NCBI GenBank assembly: GCA_017466825.1
Contig: JAFTTJ010000006.1
Span: 97,368 to 161,367 of the forward strand
DNA from: Clostridia bacterium
GTDB lineage: Bacteria; Bacillota; Clostridia; Christensenellales; Borkfalkiaceae
Direction of reading: 5' to 3'
Length of the DNA: 64,000 nt
Part shown: positions 57,555-64,000 of the stretch, in pieces
Layout of the letters: every line of letters starts with the position of its first letter
Position numbering within the stretch: the stretch's first letter is position 1
The notes under the pieces: generated by a model
Told to the model about the DNA's origin: nothing
What the model saw: the letters and a program-made list of their open reading frames with translations, nothing else
Databases searched by the model: none
Translations under genes and position numbers: made by a program

Positions 57555-59154
57555 TATTGTAACAGTATTACTGTTGACTTTATCGCTTTTTATAGGTGCC
57601 GTTGGTTGTGGGGAAAATAATGACGATGGCAAAGAGCATATCTATTTTGGATGCTATGAAGGCGGTTGGGGTAGAGAATGGCTTGATAAGAGCATTGCAA
57701 AATTCGAACAAATGTACCCGCAGTATAAAGTAGACGTTCACTATGAAAAATCGTATGATTCAACTTCTTTGCTTGAAAAAATAGATATGATTGATCAAGA
57801 TATTTTTTACGGCGGATTAGATTTATACACTTATTTATATCAAGATAAACTTATGGACGTAACGGACGTTTTAACAACCCCTCTTAACGAATATCTTGCG
57901 GACTCTAAAATCCCCGTAACTGAAACTAAAACGATTGCTAGTAAGATGTGGGGAGATATGAAAGATTACGCAACTAGTTATGATGGAAAATACTATAACG
58001 TTCCTTTCGGCGGTGGTTTTTACTCTCTTAACTATGACGTAGATTTGTTTAATTCAAAGCAATTATTTTTAGACAAAGACGGAAACTGGTGTAATTTGTC
58101 AGGCAATTTATCTATAGGTCAAGACGGGGTTGAAGGCACTTACGACGACGGTCTTCCCGTTACTTATTCTGAATTTTTGAAACTTTTAGAAAGAATGAAA
58201 AAGAGAAACGTTATTCCGTTTACTTGGTCGTCCGTTAACGGTTACACTCAACATTTCTTGCACGCATGCGCCGTTGCTCAAGATGGCGTAGATGCTTTTA
58301 ATACTTTTAAAAATATGGACGGCGAATATACGTTTGAAGGAGATAGCGCGCCTACGAAGATTACTCCTGCAAATGCTTATTTACTCCGTAATTCTATTGG
58401 TAAAAAGGATGCTTTGCAGTTTGCATACGATATTTGTAAAAAAGGCTACTACGACTCTCAAGCGGGTGGCGGAAGTATGGACTACTTGACTGCTCAAGAT
58501 ACGTATCTTATGAGTATTGAAAACTCTAAAACGCAAAATGGCGTTTATCCTATCGCATTTTTTGTTGACGGTGGACACTGGCATAACGAAGCGAAAGTTT
58601 CTTTAGAAATGATGGCGGAAATGTCTGACGATTATAAAAACAGAAAGTTTGGCATAATGCCTTTCCCTTGGTTTGATAATGCGCTTGCTAGTAAATCAAC
58701 CTTCTTTATGTCTTCACCAAACTCTTCTTTGCACATTAAAAAGAGCGCAAAACAAAAAGAAGGCGCTAAAAAATTGTTAGCATATTTAAATACTGATGAA
58801 GCGCTTGCGGTTTGTACTTCTACTTGTGGCAATATACGTTTTATGGATTATGAAATGACAGACGAGCAAATAAAGTCAATGCCGTATTATTATCAAACGG
58901 CATGGCAAGCATCAAAAATGGGCGACGTTTGTTATAACCTTTGTGACAATCCTTATATTTTCAAGAATTACGCATATTTTGACGAAATGGGTTGGGAGTG
59001 GAGTTGTACGACTTCCGATGGAAAAACCTTAAACAATCCTTTAAACCATTTTAAAGATAAAGAAATGTCGTCTTTGACGGTTAAAGATTATTTAACCGCT
59101 TTACTTAATACGGGAAAGGAAGAATGGAAGAAGATTTATTCGGGTAATAACTAA
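57535..59154 (+). CDS. ABC sugar-binding lipoprotein, second importer
   Basis: About 539 residues from ATG 57535 (AAAGGAGATTG upstream), overlapping the previous gene by 20 bases. The lipobox is GAVGC near residues 17-21. The body reads as a family 1 solute-binding protein (FEQMYPQYKVDVHYEKSY, YYNVPFGGGFYSLNYDVDLF, FIMPFPW-like FGIMPFPWFDNALASKSTF, AKKLLAYLNTDEAL). It captures a glycan fragment outside the cell. It differs clearly in sequence from the binding protein at 5102, so a different ligand is likely. Confidence 0.9.
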   Translation: MKKRMISIVTVLLLTLSLFIGAVGCGENNDDGKEHIYFGCYEGGWGREWLDKSIAKFEQMYPQYKVDVHYEKSYDSTSLLEKIDMIDQDIFYGGLDLYTYLYQDKLMDVTDVLTTPLNEYLADSKIPVTETKTIASKMWGDMKDYATSYDGKYYNVPFGGGFYSLNYDVDLFNSKQLFLDKDGNWCNLSGNLSIGQDGVEGTYDDGLPVTYSEFLKLLERMKKRNVIPFTWSSVNGYTQHFLHACAVAQDGVDAFNTFKNMDGEYTFEGDSAPTKITPANAYLLRNSIGKKDALQFAYDICKKGYYDSQAGGGSMDYLTAQDTYLMSIENSKTQNGVYPIAFFVDGGHWHNEAKVSLEMMAEMSDDYKNRKFGIMPFPWFDNALASKSTFFMSSPNSSLHIKKSAKQKEGAKKLLAYLNTDEALAVCTSTCGNIRFMDYEMTDEQIKSMPYYYQTAWQASKMGDVCYNLCDNPYIFKNYAYFDEMGWEWSCTTSDGKTLNNPLNHFKDKEMSSLTVKDYLTALLNTGKEEWKKIYSGNN

Positions 59155-60077
59155 TGAAATCAGTATTAAATAATATCAAGGCAAAGCATGCGGGCAAAAA
59201 AAATACTTATATTTTTATGTTTGCAATGCTTTGCATTCCTATATTGTTCTTTTTGGTATTTAACCTTGGAGTTAAGGTAAACTCCGTGTTATTATCTTTA
59301 AAACAATATGATAGAGGTGATTATAAATTTTGGGGTTTTGGAAACTTTCAACAAGTTTTTTATGATTTGTCAAATAACTACGAAGTAAAAGAGGCTACTA
59401 AAAATTCAATTATTTTTTATGGCGTAAATATGCTTGTCATTTTACCGCTTTCAGTATTCACATCATACTTTGTTTATAAGAAAATCCCAGGTTCAGAGTT
59501 TTTTAAAATAATGTGCTATTTGCCACAAATGGTGTCGGCGATAGTTATGACGTTAATGTTTAAATATCTCGTAGATAAATTACTTCCAATGGTATATATT
59601 GCACTAGGGCAACAAGCGCCAAACGTTTTTGTTGACGGAACTAAATTAGGCGTAATGATTGCGTATAATATTTGGGTGGGTATAGGCGCAAATATTATTT
59701 TATCGCTCGGAGCAATGTCAAGAATTCCCGATCAACTAATTGAAGTTGGAGAACTTGAAGGAATTTCTCTTTGGAAAGAATTTTGGATGATAACTTTTCC
59801 CCTTATTTTCCCAACGATAACCGTATTTATCGTAACCGGCGTTGCAGGGTTATTTACAAACCAAGCGTACGTTTACAATTTTTACGGTGATTTTGCGCCC
59901 GAAGATATAGGCACTTTAGGCTACTTTATGTTTATTAAGGTTATAGGTAAGAATTCTTCACCGGCTTCTTATCCGTATGCAAGCGCATTTGGCGTGTTAT
60001 TTACACTCGTCGCTGCGCCTATAACGTTAGTCGTAAAGTATTTGCTTGAAAAATTTGGTCCTGAAGCGGAGTTTTAA
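59154..60077 (+). CDS. ABC sugar permease, MalF type, second importer
   Basis: 307 residues with six predicted spans, the first being IFMFAMLCIPILFFLVFNL. The EAA loop reads LIEVGELEGISLWKEFWMITFPL. The ATG overlaps the preceding stop by one base (TAATG). It forms the channel with the next permease. Confidence 0.92.
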   Translation: MKSVLNNIKAKHAGKKNTYIFMFAMLCIPILFFLVFNLGVKVNSVLLSLKQYDRGDYKFWGFGNFQQVFYDLSNNYEVKEATKNSIIFYGVNMLVILPLSVFTSYFVYKKIPGSEFFKIMCYLPQMVSAIVMTLMFKYLVDKLLPMVYIALGQQAPNVFVDGTKLGVMIAYNIWVGIGANIILSLGAMSRIPDQLIEVGELEGISLWKEFWMITFPLIFPTITVFIVTGVAGLFTNQAYVYNFYGDFAPEDIGTLGYFMFIKVIGKNSSPASYPYASAFGVLFTLVAAPITLVVKYLLEKFGPEAEF

Positions 60078-60088
60078 GGAGGAGATTT

Positions 60089-60958
60089 ATGAAAAAGAAA
60101 ACGTTAAATTCATTTTTCTCTATATTCTTTTTTGTTTTATTGATTTTATATTGTATATCATTAATTTGTCCTTTTATCTGGACGTTTATAACGTCTTTAA
60201 AACAAAGATTAGAATACATATCAAATCCTTTCGGTTTGCCAAATAAATGGCTATTTTCTAACTACGTAGACGTTTTTGACGCTTTATCTGTTTCAATAAA
60301 CGGTGTAAAAGAAATTAAGTTACCGCAATTGTTTTTTAACAGTTTAAGTTATTCAATAATTAGTGCGATCATTATCGTTTTTACAAACTGTGTAGTTGCT
60401 TACGTAGTCGCGAAATATCCCGGAAAAATTGCAAATATTATTTATGCGTTTGTCGTAGTAAATATGATTTTACCCGTTGTAGGAACTTTGGCTGCAGAAC
60501 TTCAAATAATGAACTTTTTGCATTTTTATGACAATATGCTTGGAATCTTTTTAATGAAGATAAGTTTTGGCGGAACAAACTTCCTTATCTTTTACGCAAT
60601 GTTTAAAAGTGTTAGTTGGACTTACGCAGAAGCAGCGTTTGTTGACGGAGCATCACACTTTAAAGTGTTTTTTGCAATTATGTTACCTATGGCAGTTCCA
60701 ACTTTCTTTGCTTTATCACTTATGCAATTTATTACTTATTGGAACGATTGGCAAGCGTCACTTATGTATTTCCCAAGTACGCCTACGGTTGCATATGCTT
60801 TACACTCATTCCAATTCCCGGGAGCAGGAGCAAAAGTTACAGGCGTGCCGTATATTATGGCGGGATGTATTTTGGTTTCAATGCCAATAATTATCGTCTT
60901 TTTAATATTTAGAAACAAGATAATGGGATCTGTTTCTGTTGGTGGATTAAAAGGATAA
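60089..60958 (+). CDS. ABC sugar permease, MalG type, second importer
   Basis: 289 residues with six predicted spans. The EAA motif is YAEAAFVDGASHFKVFFAIMLP. GGAGGAGAT precedes the ATG. As with the first importer, no ATPase gene is present. Confidence 0.92.
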   Translation: MKKKTLNSFFSIFFFVLLILYCISLICPFIWTFITSLKQRLEYISNPFGLPNKWLFSNYVDVFDALSVSINGVKEIKLPQLFFNSLSYSIISAIIIVFTNCVVAYVVAKYPGKIANIIYAFVVVNMILPVVGTLAAELQIMNFLHFYDNMLGIFLMKISFGGTNFLIFYAMFKSVSWTYAEAAFVDGASHFKVFFAIMLPMAVPTFFALSLMQFITYWNDWQASLMYFPSTPTVAYALHSFQFPGAGAKVTGVPYIMAGCILVSMPIIIVFLIFRNKIMGSVSVGGLKG

Positions 60959-60977
60959 TTGTTTTTAAGAGGACTTT

Positions 60978-63854
60978 ATGAAAAGAAAAATTAGAGTTAT
61001 TTTTACTTTAATAATGGCGTTGGCGCTTACTTTATGCGTGTTGACTGTTAATGCAGATGAAGGTGTAGAGCAAGAGGCTATTGTCACAATTGAAGACATT
61101 GTCACATCTAATGGGGGTGAAGTTTCTTTTAAGAAAATAGACCCTTATTACGACAATTATAATATAAATAGAGGGTCTAACACAATTGATACAAAAGGCT
61201 CTATAGATGAAGTTTTGGTTTTGTCAACAGAGTCGCCAAGTACCGTGTTTACTTTTAAAACTCATTTAAACCGTGACCATTTAACAAAATATTTCAATAT
61301 TTTAGAGTGGTTTATCGTTCCAACAAATTTGCAAACTTTTGAAGAGTTTGGAATTAACGGGGCGGCGGACAGCGATTTTGAGTCTTTCGAAATAACGATA
61401 AAAGACGTTAATAATCCAAATAAATACGTTGTTTTTAGGACTTCTAATAGACCGGACTCGACCACTTATAGAAGTTCTGTTGCCGGACGTGCCGGGGCTA
61501 ACGGACAGTCAGTTAACGGATATACAGCCAACTTTATGGAAGTAGACCGAAATTGGGGTACGGCGCTTAAAGCAAGCCACGTAGGCTGTTTTGATGGAAC
61601 GGAAGGTGTTCCTGAAGGGTTTGACCCAATGTTACCACTCGGAGGATTTGTATCTCTTGACTATGAGGAAAAAATAGTTTATTCGGTAACGGGTAAAAAT
61701 AAGGGTGAAAGAACTCTCGTAAGGGATTTAGATGAAGGTACGCATATGCTCGGTACTGATATTCCATGGACGGGGTTTGAATCTAAAGAACTTGAAGTTA
61801 GCATTAGATTTATAAATATTACTTCAGGTAGAAAAGCATCCGTTGCGATATTAGGCTTTAATGGTGTCGATTTTACAAAGGGTGAAATAATTGACACCGT
61901 TGCGCCAACCGTTATACAAAAATCTGAACTAGACGGCACTTTATTTGGTGAAGTTGGTAGACCTATGCCTATTATGGATTTCTATGCTTACGACTTTTTA
62001 GACGGTTATATAAACGAAACTAGTAGTAGGGTTTATTATAATTATAATAAAGCGGGACAAATAGAGTACGAAATAATTGGCGGTAAGTTTACTCCTGATA
62101 AGGCAGGAATTTACAGTATCGTAACGACTGCAAAAGATAGGTTTGGAAACGTAGGGAATACCGTTAGTCAGATAGAAATTAAACATATTATGCCCGAAAT
62201 TGAAATAAGCCTTCAAGATGAACTAAACTCTAGTTATACCGTTGGCGAAAGTGTTGTTTTGCCGAAACTTAACGTTTACGGTGGAACGGTAAACAAAAAT
62301 TATAGAGTGGAAGTTTATTACGGTGATAAATTGATTGATATGCGCGAAAATACCGTTAGTTTAGAAAAACAAGGTGTTTATACCGTGCGTTACGTCGTTT
62401 GGGATTATTACGGCCAAGAGTTTTACTTTGATTATTATCTAAATTCAACGCTTGGCGATAAACCAACGGTTGAATTCCCTCAAATGCCTGAAAACGTAGT
62501 TTCGGGAACAAAAGTCGAAATACCGCAATTTAAAGCAATAGATTATATTACTTTTGGTGACGGCGTTGATGCGATTGTAAAATACGAGATAAAAGAGCCG
62601 AATTCAAGTCAATATGAAAGTCTAGACGCTAATTATTTCGTACCAACCGTTGAAGGGGAATACAAAGTAAAAATAATCGTTGCTCAAGTTGGAGATTTAA
62701 GTAATACGCTTGAAAAAGAGTACGTTATAAACAGTAGAGATTGCAATTTAGTAAGCGATTACTTTATTATAAAAAACGTCGACTTGGTCGAAATAGAAGG
62801 TAATTTTGCTTTCGGGGTAACGCAGGAAACGGGTAGTTTTTCGTTTATAAATGCTATCAACAGTAAAAACTTACAATTCGAATTTAACGTTTACGACGCT
62901 AGCGTAGACACTCAAGTTAGGATTAGACTTTTTGATTCGTTAGTAAAAGATAATTACGTTGATATAGCAATTAAAGGTGAAAATACTCGTGAGAGTTTAT
63001 TGCTTGTAGGCGGAAAATCATACTTAATAAACGGCGCTCCGCTTGGTAGAAGTGAATTGATAGGAAAGACGGAAGAAGAGATTGACGGTTTAAAATCTGC
63101 CACCGTTTATAATTTATCGTATAAAGACGGTTGGATTTACGACGGTACTACGTCGGTATGTAAGATTGATAACTATGAAAATGGAAAGTCTTTCGACGGA
63201 TTTTCTAGTGGAAAGGTCTATTTTGAAATGACCGCTCTAAATTCAACTGGAAATACTACTGTTGAATTCTCCGATTTTTGCGGAAATAAAGACTTTGAAG
63301 TTCAGGCAACCGATATTACCTATCCTACGATTTCTCTTTCTAGCGTTGGCAGAATTGCAAAAGTTGGAGATATAGTTTCGTTTACTTATTCTGCATACGA
63401 TTTATTTGACACCGAGTGCGAAATTTACGTAACTATAACTAAAAAAGGAAAACAAGTTGCCGTTGGCAGAGAAGGACAGTGTTCTTTTATGGTGGCTGAT
63501 TTTGGTACGAATTTAGTTGTTATTGAAGCGGTAGATAAAGAAGGTAATACAACTACGATAAAGTTTAATATCGAGTGTTTTGATAATATCAATCCAAGTA
63601 TAACGATTAGCGATACCGCAAAAAATAAACTTAAATTAGGTAAATCCTTGACGTTACCTACTGCGACAACGTCGGATAATATTGATACCGAATTAAAATA
63701 CAGCATTTACGCAAAAACGCCAAGCAAATCTTTCGTTATAATATCTAACCATACTTTCACCCCTGACGAAGTGGGATTATGGACTATATATTACTACGTT
63801 GAAGATTCGTGTGGGAACTATGACGTGCAAACGTTATATATCAACGTCGTATAA
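60978..63854 (+). CDS. 958-residue secreted protein with beta modules and Ig-like domains
   Basis: A signal peptide (VIFTLIMALALTLCVLTVNA) covers about residues 7-27. The first 300 residues form a module of the same layout as the other surface proteins (FVSLDYEEKIVYSV, TLVRDLDEGT, WTGFESKELEVSIRF). Ig-like/HYR-type repeats follow (DTVAPTVIQKSE, PDKAGIYSIVTTAKDRFGN, KQGVYTVRYVVWDYYG, PDEVGLWTIYYYVEDSCGN), with a further beta module near residues 590-780. No anchor is seen at the C-terminus. AAGAGGAC precedes the ATG. It directly follows the importer permeases and is part of the operon. A glycan-binding role is likely. Confidence 0.8.
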   Translation: MKRKIRVIFTLIMALALTLCVLTVNADEGVEQEAIVTIEDIVTSNGGEVSFKKIDPYYDNYNINRGSNTIDTKGSIDEVLVLSTESPSTVFTFKTHLNRDHLTKYFNILEWFIVPTNLQTFEEFGINGAADSDFESFEITIKDVNNPNKYVVFRTSNRPDSTTYRSSVAGRAGANGQSVNGYTANFMEVDRNWGTALKASHVGCFDGTEGVPEGFDPMLPLGGFVSLDYEEKIVYSVTGKNKGERTLVRDLDEGTHMLGTDIPWTGFESKELEVSIRFINITSGRKASVAILGFNGVDFTKGEIIDTVAPTVIQKSELDGTLFGEVGRPMPIMDFYAYDFLDGYINETSSRVYYNYNKAGQIEYEIIGGKFTPDKAGIYSIVTTAKDRFGNVGNTVSQIEIKHIMPEIEISLQDELNSSYTVGESVVLPKLNVYGGTVNKNYRVEVYYGDKLIDMRENTVSLEKQGVYTVRYVVWDYYGQEFYFDYYLNSTLGDKPTVEFPQMPENVVSGTKVEIPQFKAIDYITFGDGVDAIVKYEIKEPNSSQYESLDANYFVPTVEGEYKVKIIVAQVGDLSNTLEKEYVINSRDCNLVSDYFIIKNVDLVEIEGNFAFGVTQETGSFSFINAINSKNLQFEFNVYDASVDTQVRIRLFDSLVKDNYVDIAIKGENTRESLLLVGGKSYLINGAPLGRSELIGKTEEEIDGLKSATVYNLSYKDGWIYDGTTSVCKIDNYENGKSFDGFSSGKVYFEMTALNSTGNTTVEFSDFCGNKDFEVQATDITYPTISLSSVGRIAKVGDIVSFTYSAYDLFDTECEIYVTITKKGKQVAVGREGQCSFMVADFGTNLVVIEAVDKEGNTTTIKFNIECFDNINPSITISDTAKNKLKLGKSLTLPTATTSDNIDTELKYSIYAKTPSKSFVIISNHTFTPDEVGLWTIYYYVEDSCGNYDVQTLYINVV

Positions 63855-63862
63855 GGAGAATT

Positions 63863-64000
63863 ATGAAGAAGTCAATAATAAGAGTTATTAGTTTATTAAT
63901 TTGTTTCGTAATTTGCTGTTCCTTTATTTCGTGCAAAAAGGAAACGGAAGACGACGGAACGTACTACGGAAGAGTTCAAAAAATAGAAGAAGGTTCTAAA
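63863..64000 (+). CDS. Lipoprotein, 3' partial at window edge
   Basis: A start with ATAAGGAGAA upstream opens a frame to the window end. The 46 visible residues hold a lipoprotein signal (LLICFVICCSFISC) followed by a charged linker. The rest lies outside the window, so the family cannot be named; a further binding lipoprotein is plausible. Confidence 0.7.
   Translation, partial: MKKSIIRVISLLICFVICCSFISCKKETEDDGTYYGRVQKIEEGSK

Overview
The window reads as a low-GC Gram-positive chromosome segment, most likely from an uncultured gut Clostridia-type bacterium that feeds on plant or host glycans. The lineage signals are a long Alu-containing SRP RNA, an isoleucine T-box leader, SepF, HPr kinase, many lipoboxes, AAGGAG-type ribosome sites and no outer-membrane genes. 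Species-level placement cannot be made from sequence alone. No mobile element, tRNA, 5S/16S/23S rRNA or CRISPR array was seen.

Region 1 (1-20.8 kb) is a glycan-utilisation locus. It holds a 5'-truncated AGE-family epimerase, a GH78 alpha-L-rhamnosidase, a GntR/LacI-type regulator with matching palindromes, and an ABC sugar importer (binding lipoprotein plus two permeases, no ATPase). It continues with two proteins of an unrecognised domain family, a large surface protein, a GH65 phosphorylase, an SGNH esterase-like lipoprotein and a beta-phosphoglucomutase. It ends with a Ser/Glu-rich lipoprotein, a 41-residue peptide and a 1172-residue secreted protein whose C-terminus is a third copy of the unrecognised domain. 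The likely logic is surface binding, import of oligosaccharides, and cytoplasmic phosphorolysis feeding glucose 6-phosphate.

Region 2 (20.8-40 kb) is mostly housekeeping: a membrane protein, sepF and a YggS-type gene, SRP RNA, T-box and ileS, an rRNA-methyltransferase-like gene, an RluA-type pseudouridine synthase, a formate/nitrite transporter, an XRE/SLOG-like divergent pair, murG, glpK with a lysophospholipase-like gene, a CCA-adding enzyme, uvrC, hprK and pcp.

Region 3 (40-64 kb) is a second glycan locus. It holds a GH28 polygalacturonase-type enzyme, a Gfo/Idh/MocA oxidoreductase, a second GntR/LacI hybrid regulator, a 38-residue peptide related to the 41-mer, a 1940-residue secreted protein ending in a DUF4838-like module, a partial paralogue with InlB-type repeats, two more Ig-like/beta-sandwich surface proteins, a second ABC importer without ATPase, and a lipoprotein cut by the window edge. 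Rhamnosidase plus GH28 points to pectin or rhamnogalacturonan as substrate (inference).

The most unusual items are: (a) the unrecognised WPH/HTAQ/WFG domain found as a lipoprotein, a leaderless protein and a fusion; (b) paired small peptides with a D-[VI]-[VT]-[VT]-T-S motif directly upstream of the giant surface proteins; (c) a dispersed 16-mer CCTATAAGTCGATTAT placed after gene ends in gene orientation; (d) a covarying hairpin repeat found at the ends of two transcription units; and (e) a recent 1.8 kb duplication between giant surface-protein genes.
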